Shown piece by piece: positions 23,966 to 34,832 of a stretch of DNA of 64,000 bases (positions are counted from its first letter, which is position 1; every line of letters starts with the position of its first letter). The translations under genes were made by a program, and so were the position numbers. Location of the stretch: NCBI GenBank assembly GCA_963971285.1, contig OZ020260.1:7660798-7724797 (forward strand). The letters are read 5' to 3'. Origin of the DNA: Astropecten irregularis (taxonomy: Eukaryota; Echinodermata; Asteroidea; Paxillosida; Astropectinidae). The notes under the pieces were generated by a model that worked only from the letters and a program-made list of their open reading frames with translations, had not been told where the DNA came from and made no database searches.

Positions 23966-24438
23966 CTACATTTGTATACATCTTACACGATCCATCAGCC
24001 CGACAACAAAGTCTAACGTCGTTGCCGCGGATGAGGCCTAAGTTAAGTCAATCAATAATAATAAATTAAAACTGATGAAGATGATTTGTTTAATGAACCT
24101 TACTACATTTGTAAGTACCTTATTGAATGTATTACGATCTTTTTTTTTTATCAGTTTTTCATGATGTGGCATAATTATTGATTACTCTTTGCTCTTTTAA
24201 AGCCAGTTATTGCTGAGTTTGCTAGGTGACAAAGTTTGAATCAGTTTCCGATGTTTTTGTTAAGACTTTCCCTACCTTCTTGTATTGTTACCGTTGATTT
24301 CATTGACAAATCAAATTGAGTACATTTTACAAGGGAATTTTTATTTAACAGCGCCCTCTGTTGATGATTTCGAGTCGGCAAGCTTGGATTTTGGCATATT
24401 AGCACAGCGCCCTCTAGCGTCAGAAGATTGAGTCTTAG
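23966..24438. other. No recognised gene
   Basis: Two CAGCGCCCTCT motifs (24350 and 24407) occur, but no element could be defined from them. Confidence 0.25.
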
Positions 24439-24678
24439 GCCCTTTTCCAAACCTCGGCTCCGGCTCCGGTTCCGGCTCCGGCTCCGTCATCCATATACTG
24501 AAAATATAGGTTTCGGTTTTTCACTGAAGCTGAAGCTCCGTTTTCCCTTTCAAACCAGAGAATCTACTTCCGAACAACAGCCAAAAGTCTATATTTTGAT
24601 ACCCGTTATTTTAAAATTGACTCAAGAAATGGAGCTGGAGCCGGAGCCTGAGCCGGAGCCGAGGTTTGGAAAAGGGCC
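24439..24678. mobile_element. Family F MITE, best copy, TTA duplication
   Basis: The ends GGCCCTTTTCCAAACCTCGG and CCGAGGTTTGGAAAAGGGCC are perfect inverted repeats, extended by (CCGGCT) units. TTA flanks both sides. The 3-bp TTA duplication and GG start fit non-autonomous PIF/Harbinger elements. The Glu-Pro-rich frame is only the translated repeat. Confidence 0.85.
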
Positions 24679-26143
24679 TTACTCTACATGCAAGCGACCT
24701 TATTGACCTCAATCAAACTAATGCTGAATCGTGACTGGGGCACGCAATGATGCAATTAGCCATAAGAGGGAAACATTTCCTAATTAAGACTATCTAGCAT
24801 CGCTGTGTGCAATTTCGGCGACAATCGTAATGAGTGTAATGTGGGCGGGTTTATAATGCAGTTTTTGTAAATGTGGCCTCATACATTTCAGATGAAAATT
24901 GATTTCTTAGAAGTATATTTGTTTCTGTATGGGTTTTATTTGTGATACTTGATTATCATGTATACTACACAGGAAATTCGAACATCGTCTCTCAAGAGGT
25001 GAATGGAATTAATGGAATCCGTTACCATTTAGCTTACCTCTTCGCTTACCATGCCTTATATTTTTGGTTACGGTTTGCGTATTTCACGGGAGAGCTGTCT
25101 TTTTTTCACTACACTAAACAAATATAATCTACAGAATAAACATGACAGAACGTTAGCAGAAAGTTACCACGACGCGTCGTGGTAACCGTCGCGACGGTTA
25201 CCCTAGAAATTCTTCGCTAACCGGAAGAGTTGCTTACGGATTCCATGAAATAGATTTCAATTCACGCCTGGCAGTACCCGTAAGCACGAAAGTATGCCGT
25301 AACGGATTCTATGAAATTGGGCCCAGTACATCTATGGATGTCACTTGGACACCGTCACAAATCATGTCCAACCTGCTTAAATGACCCCTCGTACTATTGA
25401 CGGTAATCACACTGATCATACGCCTTTACAGCAGGGATAAAAAGTGACGATAAGGGGTATTACCTCCGACTTGACTTCTCAAAAAAAGAAAGGAAAATTG
25501 TCAATCACATCTAGCCGAATAAAGCCATTAGACGAGGGGAGCAGATGAGCCTAAAGCCACCTTTTATTTCATTTATAAGCTCTCCCAGTGGTGAAACCTG
25601 TCAAAGCAGAGTTGACCATCGGTCAGGGAATTCTCGTTTGGTCATGATATTCTTGCTTGGCCCGCCGTGATAAGCCTTTGGCTTTCTAACAACTTAAGTA
25701 CCTTTCCATTTGTGTGGATGATAATATAGATGGGTATGAAGTGTGAGGTAAATGGTGTTGCGAAATGCCCCCGGTGCCGTCTTACGTGCTGGCAATTTTA
25801 CACGAAGCTGGGCGTACTTTCAACTAACTATGCATTCTGTCGGAGGTAAGTTACTTAAGGCACACATGTAGCATGACTATACTCGTGCAGATTGTTAATA
25901 CTGCAGCACTCGTCGATGCATTTGCAATGATTTGTGCCAACTTCAGATTGAAACGGATAGAAGTTTTACATTCGTAGAACTTCAAAATTATGGAAAACAA
26001 AAGTAACTACATTTTCAAACTTTATTCCTTTATTTCCGACTATTCCAGGGATTTAAGACTGATTTCTTGTGTTAAACAAATAAAATCATGTATCTGTATG
26101 TATTGGCGTCCGCCGATAAGGGATTCAATTCACTCCGCTGACC
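24679..26143. other. No recognised gene or repeat
   Basis: A short palindromic stretch (ACCACGACGCGTCGTGGT at about 25166) is the only notable structure. Frames are short and unrecognised. Confidence 0.3.
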
Positions 26144-26149
26144 CCAGCT

Positions 26150-26320
26150 AGCTCGGTAGCCTAGCTGTAAGGCATCTGCACTAGTATAAAGCAGGAGGTC
26201 GTGGGTTCGAATCCCACCCGAGCCAGTTGTTCATGTGTGCTCAAAAGGCACCTAGTGAAGTGCTTATCTACGTCGTTGAAGGGCAATAAATTGTTTGCAT
26301 TATAATCAAGTAGCTAACTA
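26150..26320 (+). mobile_element. tRNA-derived SINE, well-preserved head
   Basis: The head folds like a tRNA: acceptor GCTCGG/CCGAGC, D stem GCCT/AGGC, anticodon stem CTGC/GCAG with an enlarged 11-base loop, and T stem GTGGG/CCCAC around TTCGAAT. The enlarged loop argues against a functional tRNA. The body has TCATGTGTGCTC and AGTGCTTATCTACGTCG and an AATAAATTG end, shared with 40000-40160. Confidence 0.8.
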
Positions 26321-27236
26321 TAATTAAGTTATGAAATGTTAGATTTAGGCCAATCCAGTGAATAACTTGTTCTGATCTGAAATACTAAACGGAGCAGGTG
26401 TCACCTATAAAAACCATTTTCTGTGCTAAATGTAATATTTAACAATTTGACATTTGCAAGGAGCGTTGCCCACACAGGTGAAATTGAGTACAGCTGATAC
26501 CAAACTCTGTGACATTACAAGTGCGTCAGATAACAAACAGCATCACTTATAGCGCGTGGTAATATGTAGTTGTTGATCGTGTTATATCTTTTTATGGGGG
26601 GAGGATGCAAATCTTTTCGTAACTGATCATGACGAAGTTTTTAAGGTCTTGCGAGCGAAACCATCTCCTTGCTTTCTTGTCAGCCGCCTGTAAGCGTGTT
26701 TTTGAACAGCTACCCCTGGGAGGGGAAAGTGCACTTATATTTTCACCGGTTCTGAGATGGTAGGCACTATACAAGCTAGATCGTGCGCCTTATCAAGTGT
26801 GATAGTTGCTGATGGCTTGCATCCATCACACTGACTCGCTTTTAGATCGTGGATGAGATGTTTCAACAACATGCGAAACATTATCCATCAATTTGGTTGA
26901 CATGACGTCATAATGACGCCATGACCCTGGCAGAAGCCCAGTAGTATCACATTGGTGACGTGCATATAATCGTATTAGCGTAATGCGTACCATGTTCTGA
27001 GCCACTTGAGGCTGAAACTGCTGTATCGAATAATGTGAGCGAAGTGAACATGACATAAAAGCACAAATATTATGGTAGGTTGGTTCATACAAGTACATTT
27101 CCATGCATATATTGATATGACGGGAATAGAAACAGAATATCGCATTTAGGACAAGTTGACTTAACCATTACATTTTACTCACAATGGAGGAACATACATA
27201 TTTGTCTGCCGATTTCACGAAGCAATAAAATTGATC
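26321..27236. other. No recognised gene or repeat
   Basis: Frames at 26774-26592 (-) and 27104-26826 (-) have no domain. Confidence 0.3.
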
Positions 27237-27607
27237 TTAAAGGTTTATTATCATTTGGTAGCAATCCGAAACAGAAATCATCATAGATTTACCTATTACT
27301 TATATAGGGTTTAAAGATGATGATGGTAGAAACCTACCGTTAAAATGTTTCTGTTTGAAATGCTGTATTTATCCAGAAAATAGTAAAACCATTGACCAAT
27401 TTTTGTGTGTAGATCTTTTAAAGATCAAACGTAACTGTGAAAAAGATTGTTTTAATCGTGGGGGTGTTTTCACTGTTTTCTCAAAACAGTGGGCGCCGTA
27501 TGGGACTGTTTTTTTTTTTTTTTTTTACGGATGACTGTTACCGGATCTTCCTTTATATTTGTGCTCACGAATCTGCTTTTCTTTGACAAAAACCAATTTA
27601 CCTTTAA
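27237..27607 (+). mobile_element. Family A TTAA MITE, diverged, with a poly-T tract
   Basis: It is bounded by TTAA at both ends. The left end is drifted (TTAAAGGTTTATTATCATTT). A run of about 16 T at 27511-27526 replaces part of the right module. The central palindrome is reduced to GATCTTTTAAAGATC. Confidence 0.75.
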
Positions 27608-27697
27608 GTTAAGATTAAGTGTGAATAATCTTAATTGCTAAGCAATTAAAGTGCGATGTCACAGTACAAATCACTATGGTGATTCTGACAACACATC

Positions 27698-28036
27698 TTA
27701 AAGAGGATTTTCAACACTCAACAAACCTCACTTTATTTGTCAGAACTGTAATCCTTGAATTACTTTGCACGAGAATTGTTTAATATCATACACTGAACAC
27801 AGAAAGAGAGTCTGTTTTGATGAATTTTCTCTCAGCCCGCAAGCTCCCCCAAATTGAGATTGTCTGTATTTTGTTAATGGGGGCAGCAGACAAATCTGTG
27901 TGATTTCGTGACGTCAGATATGGGAGTATTTTCTTTTAATGAAAAGGCTCCCATTGTATATTATAAGCAATTTAAGGATTATTGTTCAAACAAACAAATA
28001 AAGCAAGGTTTGTTGAGCGTTAAACATCCTCTTTAA
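27698..28036. mobile_element. Family P TTAA MITE (339 bp)
   Basis: The inverted ends are TTAAAGAGGATTTTCAAC and its counterpart GTTAAACATCCTCTTTAA. The similarity extends inward through CTCAACAAACCT and CTTTATTTGT on the left and their complements on the right, about 40 bp. TTAA lies at both boundaries. The interior is unrelated to families A to C. Confidence 0.75.
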
Positions 28037-29099
28037 GATTAATCTTAGTATATTAATGGTGATATCCAGCCCACAACTTTCATTATACATAAAACGCTAA
28101 TACATCATTGCACCCTCATAATGACTCTGGTTTGGCAACCTGATTCATATTCCACCAAATTCGTAACAGAACCATTCATCAATTAAGTTGTCACTGTATG
28201 ACTGTGTTTTTGCCGATGGTCTCTATGAGTTCGTAAACTGGCCTATATCTGAGTATTTTCTTAGATAGTTGTTGATGTAAGTCAAATATCCCCGGCCTTG
28301 ACCGTGACCGTGACTTGGCAAGGTATAATCGGTCTGCCCTGTGCTCTGTATTATATGGCTATCTCGTGGCCTGGTGATCAGTCTGCGGTGGAAATGCATA
28401 TCTGTTCAACCCGTAGCTTAATCACCGTACCCGTGCCAGGTCACCGAGTTAGGGTGACGCCTTGTTCTTGTTAACATGACTAATTGCATGATTTCTATGC
28501 AATGTTTTGATAGAGAATGTTTGTTTTGTTCGAATTCACTGCAGTGGGCTTGTGTATCCCACAAATTCCCCAAACAGCCCGCCATATTTCAACGGTATCT
28601 GATAGGGTGCCACCGCCTTCTGCGTATTATCTTCTGAAGAATTGTACGGAGCTCTGAACGTGCCTTTTGACCTTCTGGCCTTTTAATAATCTAGGTTTTT
28701 ATTTTATTTATGGTAACATTATGTTACAAATTTACAATCGATGCCACCATTACGTCTGACTCATGAAAAAACCCTCCGTGGTGATTTCTGAATCAGTTTC
28801 ATTTCTTCATCATGACGTAATGTAATGAATGATCCGAATTCCCCCGTGCATGTCTGTTATATCGTCATGAGATAAATAATTATTGGCATCTCAATAATTT
28901 CGATGGCACCTCCAGATCTCCGTAGATCTTTAATGATACAACGCACACTGATGTTGGCCCTTGAGTAACAAGACATGTTCCCAACAGCTCGCAACTTTTT
29001 CCGCGTTCTGTGATGCTGGATAACTTGGTTGAATTTAAATTAGGATTTGAGTATGTTTTGTTTTTCTTTCCTTAAGATTGTGATGGATAGTCAGTTTTT
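28037..29099. other. No recognised gene or repeat
   Basis: AT-rich; nothing supported. Confidence 0.3.
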
Positions 29100-29257
29100 T
29101 TAGTGCCACAAAACATCAAAATCACTGCTGCTGTGGCTGGGATTTGAACTAGTCCCGCCTCTTATAAAAATGTCGTGGGTTCCGTTGAATTGAGTCAGTG
29201 AATTGGAAACGTCCTGAAACACGGCCTCAGTGGCGTCAGTGGCGCACCACACGTTTC

Positions 29258-29663
29258 CAAAGGCTCCGGGTCTATTTCGTGAATCCATTATAAAATTACT
29301 GAATTATAAAAATAGTGGCTTTTGGCTGCGGTTCGGAGATAGATTCTCTGGTTTGAAAAGGAAAACAGAGCTTCACGACAAAATGACAAAATACAATCAA
29401 GATGCCAGAGAACTGTTAATGTCATGCCAACATGACTTGTGTTTGATGATTCAGTTTTAAGCAAGACTATTTGTGTTTTAATTTTAAGCAAATGTTGGTG
29501 CTTAAGTATAGCTCTATCTTGACTCAGGGTTTTGTATGCACGAATTTGAAGTAGGTACTCTGCAATGAACATGAGAACAGCGTTTCAGCTTCAACAGGGA
29601 ACAACAATGATGTACGTACGTTTTACATGATGGATACGCCAGCCGAAGCCGGAGCCTTAGCCC
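29258..29663 (+). mobile_element. Family F MITE, enlarged and diverged copy
   Basis: AGGCTCCGGGTCTATTTCGTG, TTGGCTGCGGTTCGGAG and GATTCTCTGGTTTGAAAAGG match F, and CCGAAGCCGGAGCC marks the right end. About 130 bp of extra sequence lies between TGACAAAATACAATC and AGCTTCAACAGGGAAC, relative to the 7836 copy. Confidence 0.55.
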
Positions 29664-29899
29664 TTTGACAAAATGCCTTTGGTTCTTAAATCATACATGT
29701 AGTTGCTAGGTCATGCCGGGCAATAAGTCATGCACGAATGAACCCGGGGTGATAAGAAGATCTTGATTTATTCATATGTGGAAATCAATTATTATTTCCT
29801 AATTACACAGGCGACTTGTCTGCCGCTATAGGAATATGGGGTCTGTGCAATGTCTAGATTCCTTCTCGGAGAAAGACCAAAAATACAGGGACCATATTA

Positions 29900-30271
29900 T
29901 TAAAGGTATGTACTGGATTGGTACCATACCCAAACAGAAATGTTCACAGAATTACGTATAAATTTCAGGGTATGAAGATGGTGCTGGTTGAAACATACCC
30001 TTCAAATATTCAAAACGCCTGAAAAGGAGTTTTTATCCAGAAACTATTAAAACAAAGACCATAAACAGCTATCTCGAGGTAAGATCAAAACATAAAAATA
30101 AAAGAGAAAAGACTTAAGAAATACTGTGGCTGATTTTCACTGTTTTCTCAAAAAGTTGGCACCGTGTGGGACTGAAATTTTCACAGATGACTGTTACTGT
30201 ATCTGTCTTGATATGTTTGCCCATAAATTTGTTTTTCTTTGATAAAAACCAAAGTATGATATTACCTTTAA
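29900..30271 (+). mobile_element. Chimeric TTAA MITE: B left half, A right half
   Basis: The left end (AAGGTATGTACTGGATTGGT) and the centre (ATCTCGAGGTAAGATC) are family B. From AATAAAAGAGAAAAGACTTA onward, including GAAATTTTCACAGATGACTG and the end AAGTATGATATTACCTTTAA, it is family A. Both boundaries are TTAA. Confidence 0.8.
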
Positions 30272-30716
30272 GTCAGTCATGAAAATTTAACATCCTCAGA
30301 AGATTTTCTGACAAAATGATAATATACTTGAGGTCTTGCCCTTTCATCAGTTCAGATGTTTTACCTTACTCGAGGTCAATCATGTTACATTTTGTTCTTT
30401 TCTTGTGGTGTCTATGGGGGACTGCGTGACAGGATTTAATGGATCACGCCTTGTTTAGCGGGAAATACGACACATAAATATTTATGTCTCTGCTCAGAAC
30501 TGGCTTACGTCACCGTTAAGGTCTATTGCTCTGTTGTATAAACTGTTTGTCTGGAATTGTTGTTTGCAAATGTTTTGTATTGCGGATTGCATGCAGTTCC
30601 TTTTCGTTGAATTCAATAAAATATTTATGACCAATTACTACCCCACTTGTGTAGTATTATACTCCAAGTTCGAAGAATGGCGCAGAGAAAAATCAATTCC
30701 AATAGCTTAATGTTTA
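30272..30716. other. No recognised gene or repeat
   Basis: Nothing supported. Confidence 0.3.
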
Positions 30717-31079
30717 TTAAAAGTAGTATCATACTTTGGTAAGACACCAAAACAGAAATTTCACAGATTTACGTATAACTTTCAGGATATGAAGATAGTG
30801 GTGGTAGAAACATACCGTTACAATTGTTCCGCATGAAATGGTGTATTTATCCCGAAATTAGTAAAACAACGACCGAAAATCTGTTTGATCTTTTAAAAGA
30901 TCAAAAATAAAAGTGAAAAGACTTACGGTGGCCGTTTTTCACTGTTTTCTCAAAAAGTGGGCACCGTCTGCAACTGAAATTTTCACAGATGACTATTACT
31001 GTATCGTCCTTGATAGTTTTGCCCTTGAAGTTGAATCTGTATTTCTTTGACGAAAACCAAAGTATGATGCTACCTTTAA
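30717..31079 (+). mobile_element. Family A TTAA MITE, full length (363 bp)
   Basis: TTAA lies at both ends, with the GTAGTATCATACTTTGGTAAG left end and the AAGTATGATGCTACCTTTAA right end. Central GATCTTTTAAAAGATC lies at about 30887. It is about 450 bp after the chimeric copy, in the same orientation. Confidence 0.85.
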
Positions 31080-31110
31080 GAAAATGCCTTCATTGTGCAG
31101 TTCTCCGATC

Positions 31111-31358
31111 AGGGGCCAACTTCACGGCCCTGCTTAGCACAACAATTTGCTTACCATGAAATTTCTGCCTTATTGAAAACAGGATTAACAACCAAATGTC
31201 CATGCGTTGTGTATGACTTGTGATTGTTCTTTTGCTGTTGTTCGCTGACCATGAATACCAAATGGAATTATTTTCAATGGTGGTTTGTTTTATTGGGCAA
31301 GACATTTCTGTGCTAAGGAAATGTTTCTGCTTAGCAGCTCCGTGAAATTGGCCTCTGG
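31111..31358. mobile_element. Family E MITE, copy 1
   Basis: The left end AGGGGCCAACTTCACGG and the right end CCGTGAAATTGGCCTCT are inverted. CTGCTTAGCA lies just inside both. The interior matches the copy at 48559 (GGTTTGTTTTATTG and its complement). The 106-codon minus frame is not a gene. Confidence 0.7.
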
Positions 31359-31641
31359 TATACAAGATAAATATCATGAATGATTTGTAACAGAGCTTGA
31401 GTTTCTTCATATTGATATTAATGCTATTGTATTGACATAGGCCTACATATTTGAATTATGTAAACCCGAAACTGCTGACTTTTCTACGTATACATTATTA
31501 ATAGGCAGTCTAAAGAAATGATAGCTACATGCATTATATACGAACACAGTCAGTTGAGTTAAAAGGTTTGTGACTTTGATAGTACTTTTGTCATGTTCTT
31601 CACCTGAATAGTGTAGGCAGTATCGCGCACTGACCCAGTCA

Positions 31642-31725
31642 TTAAGTGCGTTCACACACACCAAAAACAAAGCGAGATTATTCGCGTCGCGATTGAAATA
31701 ATCGGTGTGTGTGAACGCACCTAAT
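31642..31725. mobile_element. Small palindromic MITE (about 84 bp)
   Basis: The arms GTGCGTTCACACACACC and GGTGTGTGTGAACGCAC are perfect inverted repeats, with TTAA on the left and CTAA on the right, suggesting a TAA or TTA target. The centre has TTCGCGTCGCGA. Confidence 0.6.
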
Positions 31726-32456
31726 ATCAAGCTGAAGTCCAGAGTACGTTAACTTCAAAGACTCAGGATTTTAATAAACCCGTCTTATGTCCATGATGCA
31801 TCTGTGATTAAATAGCATTAATTGCTTATGCTGGTCGCGGTGGGTGAGTAGTTAAGTTCAGACCAAAAGGAAATTATCATGTTTCCCGGATAGCTTCGGT
31901 CACAGACCCAAAACCAATTTGGAGTAGTTTCTTTTTAATCATGTACGTCTGCGCGTATACAGACGGCACGTTGCAGCGCGACTCAACTACATGCCGTTGA
32001 CTGTAACCAAATAGCCAGATAGTACATACCAGGTGCGTGTATTTTGTCAACGTCTTCAGTGTATGTGTTCTTGGAAAACGAGAGAGCAAGATAAGACCTT
32101 AGACATTGGAGAGTGTCAGACCAGCCTCGTTTATTCTCACCTTGTCACACGACAAGCATATTTCCTGTACTTTATAATCAACACTCATGATGATACTTTT
32201 ACAACTGTTTATGCAATATACTTTATATTAACCACAATAATGTAGGCGCTATTCTGGTGACGAACAGTATACGGCGTAACGCTATGAATGCGTGATTGAT
32301 GTGGCTGCCTCCCCGGACTGCGACATTCTCGGAAATGGCTGCAAAAGTCATGCATCTTTCAATATTTCGTAGCAGAATGTGTATCTTATACTTTATGTAG
32401 TTGGATGCTGGCCAGTTCTAGGCTTGTACAGGCTTATTGTATTTCAGTGTATCTAC
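31726..32456. other. No recognised gene or repeat
   Basis: Frames at 32089-31877 (-) and 32033-32245 (+) are unrecognised. Confidence 0.3.
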
Positions 32457-32822
32457 TTAAAGGTAGAGTACAGGATTTGCAAGGCCTCCAAAAACCCCCA
32501 GAATTTTGAGTTTGAGACAGAAAATGGACTCAACAGTTCGTGAATAGTGCAAACAGTCAACATGGGAAATCTTGGTTCATCAGATGCTGGGGTTTTCAAG
32601 GAAATCAATATTTATTGTCTTTTTAGTTGCATTTCGAAAGCGTGGTGTAACCGTGAAGGATTCAGAGGGGGCAAGATTATTTTGGCCGTATTTCTGCTAT
32701 TCAGATGAACAAAGCGTAAAAAGGTACACGAAACAACGTCTGCAAGGAAATTTAAGACTTCTGTTTAAGTACCAAATTCAGCCAAAACGCACATCTTTGC
32801 AAATCCTAAATGCTCCGTTTAA
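32457..32822 (+). mobile_element. Family R TTAA MITE, full length (366 bp)
   Basis: The left end TTAAAGGTAGAGTACAGG and right end GGATTT-complement (AAATCCTAAATGCTCCGTTTAA, 3' part) are inverted, with TTAA at both boundaries. The long plus frame (from 32572) includes a peptide GVTVKDSEG also encoded by the reverse copy at 57357. The overlap lies wholly inside the repeat. Confidence 0.7.
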
Positions 32823-33495
32823 CATCATCATGGCCGTCTTTATGCTTAACCAGCGGTTAGGAACTGTTTATGGGCAAAAAAAACCCCCACTTTTGGTGAA
32901 TTGTATTTTTCTTGTGGTCTTCTTCAAGATTGCCTGGAACTGGTTGTTAAATATACAGCCCCGTGTGACATGCCATTATGTGCATGGTTATGTGACACGT
33001 ACCAGTAGGACACATGGGGATAGACTTCACGCCTAACAGTCCGGACTGCTATCAATCCTGACCTACCCTGATGAAATTAATCCTGCCAAGATGCACTTTA
33101 CATCAACCCATAGCTTAATATCTCTAATAGAAATATACACCAGTATACTTTTAAATTGATTTCCCTAGAAATTGGTGAGGAGAAGAAATAATTCCGTGTG
33201 TTGTCTTCGAAATTGGAAATGATAATTTGTAAGATGTAGCTGCATGGGTTGTTAATGTCAGGATTACATTTGCTGCTATCCTGGGAACTTCGGGGGTGGC
33301 CCTGTTTAGCCTTACTCGGGGAATTGTATACGGTTTAGTCTGGTGACTGATGCTGCAAGCATGGTGAAGGTACCCAGACTCCCTCCCATGAGAAGAGATA
33401 GCATTCAGATCATTGCCGTGTCAAGGTACTTGCACCGTCGATGACGCGTGCAACTTCCAAGGACCAAGAGATAAATAGTCAACAATGACGCCATC
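32823..33495. other. No recognised gene or repeat
   Basis: The frame from the family R copy continues to 33036 without a recognisable domain. Confidence 0.3.
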
Positions 33496-33744
33496 GTGGT
33501 CCTCACACGGAGGCGCATTCGTTGCACGGAGTCCTCAGATACTTCTATTCTGAACCAGAACCCACCAACAGACGTTCAGTGGTCCTCGCAAGGAGATACT
33601 TTCGTAGCACGGAGTCCTCAGACTGTTCTTTTCTCTACCAGAACCCGCCAACAGACGTTCAGTGGTCCTCGCACGGAGATACTATCGTTGCACGGAGTCC
33701 TCAGACTCTTCTATTCTCTATCAGAACCCGCAAACAGACGTTCA
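33496..33744 (+). repeat. Three tandem 83-bp units
   Basis: Units begin GTGGTCCTC at 33496, 33579 and 33662 and end GACGTTCA. Each contains GCACGGAGTCCTCAGA and CCAGAACCC-like blocks. Because 83 is not a multiple of three, each unit is read in a different frame, which explains three overlapping frames with the same peptide pieces. The units are highly similar, so the amplification is probably recent. Confidence 0.9.
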
Positions 33745-34343
33745 AAAGACAATGCTTTGTATACGGGTCGTTCTGTACGAACAAGTTATTACAAAACGGC
33801 ATATTGTTAGCTACACACATAATTTCCCCCCCAAAAAGCAGTTGCATAGCTACAGTGATATTCGATTCAAGCCCTCCAAAAAAAGGTCGTCACCGCATTT
33901 ACACACCAAGAATTGAACTTGCTATATACCGTTTCTCTCAAAGTGCCCCTCCAAAACGTATGTGCTTCTTCACTTTCCCTGTAAGTGGTAACAAAATGAC
34001 AATTCCGTGTAGGCTGTGTAAGAGCATTGTACTATTTTGCAGTAGTCTGAAGTTCGAAGTGAAACAGTCGTCCGCGTTTCTGCGAACTATGATTTTCCAG
34101 CCCTTTACTGTTTCTAATTTCGATTTCAATCAAGAAATGGATTGCGGATTTCTATCTCTTGTTTCCAATCCCGGGGACACCGTATTAAATGTGAAGGGAT
34201 CGGGTAGAACTCGGGACATCGCCGGCAAATTAAAATCACTGGCATGTGGGAGTAACATCTCTTGGTCTGCCGCAGGTGCCGTGCTGGTCAAGGGGGCTCG
34301 TAATTGCTTGCCCTTGCCCCGGACCACGAGGGCCGAGTTATAG
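33745..34343 (+). other. Open frame continuing from the tandem repeat, unrecognised
   Basis: A 273-codon plus frame (33522-34343) passes through the 83-bp repeat and stays open for 200 further codons. The part after the repeat has no recognisable domain, and no donor or acceptor was convincing. Its length is unusual for this AT-rich window, so a transcribed unit cannot be excluded. Confidence 0.2.
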
Positions 34344-34392
34344 ATAGAAATGCCCCTTTTTGAAGAACACGCGCAATGCATGATATAGCCTA

Positions 34393-34633
34393 CTGAGCCA
34401 CAAAAGAAACGCAAACGATGGATCCATTCAATTTGTCTCAACACGCATAACAGACCCTCTCTGTGACATTCGTGACACGTTACCACTTTTTGGTTGTGAC
34501 TACAAGAGCAAGACTCAAGTTAGAAACTTTGTACACAATTTGGTTGAATTAGATTAGTTTAAACAGCCACAAGGAAATATCATGACAATAAATATTGAAT
34601 GAACCCATCGTTTGCGTTTCTTTTGTGGCTCAG
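34393..34633. mobile_element. Tc1/mariner-like MITE (241 bp)
   Basis: The ends CTGAGCCACAAAAGAAACGC and GCGTTTCTTTTGTGGCTCAG are perfect and extend inward through AAACGATGG. TA flanks both sides. The interior has no coding capacity. Perfect ends suggest recent activity. Confidence 0.85.
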
Positions 34634-34696
34634 TATACTACTAGAGCGCAATTGCATGTTACTGTGTATGGCAGGATTGTAGTAACTAACCATTCA

Positions 34697-34832
34697 GGGG
34701 TCGATTTAACGAAGCCCTACGGTCAATCGTAAGTCGAGTTACGAAGGATCGTATGATCTACGTAGGGCTGCAATGCTTTCATAAATCCCACGATTGATAG
34801 TAAGTTACGATGAGTTTGGTGAAATCGACCCC
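34697..34832 (-). mobile_element. Family D MITE, copy 2
   Basis: The ends AGGGGTCGATTTAACGAAG and GGTGAAATCGACCCC are inverted. The interior has CAATCGTAAGTCGAGTTACG and GATAGTAAGTTACGATGAG. It is opposite in orientation to copy 1. Confidence 0.75.

Noticed and set aside
24350-24420. MITE bounded by CAGCGCCCTCT motifs
   Set aside because: The motifs are in the same direction and do not form inverted ends; similar motifs are scattered singly.
24428-24706. 92-codon frame with Glu-Pro repeats
   Set aside because: It crosses a whole family F MITE, and the repeats are its terminal units.
26150-26230. Functional tRNA gene
   Set aside because: The cloverleaf is good except for an 11-base anticodon loop, and it is fused to a SINE body repeated at 40000.
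29100-29230. tRNA-like SINE head on the minus strand
   Set aside because: A B-box-like AGTTCAAATCC is present, but no A-box at tRNA spacing.
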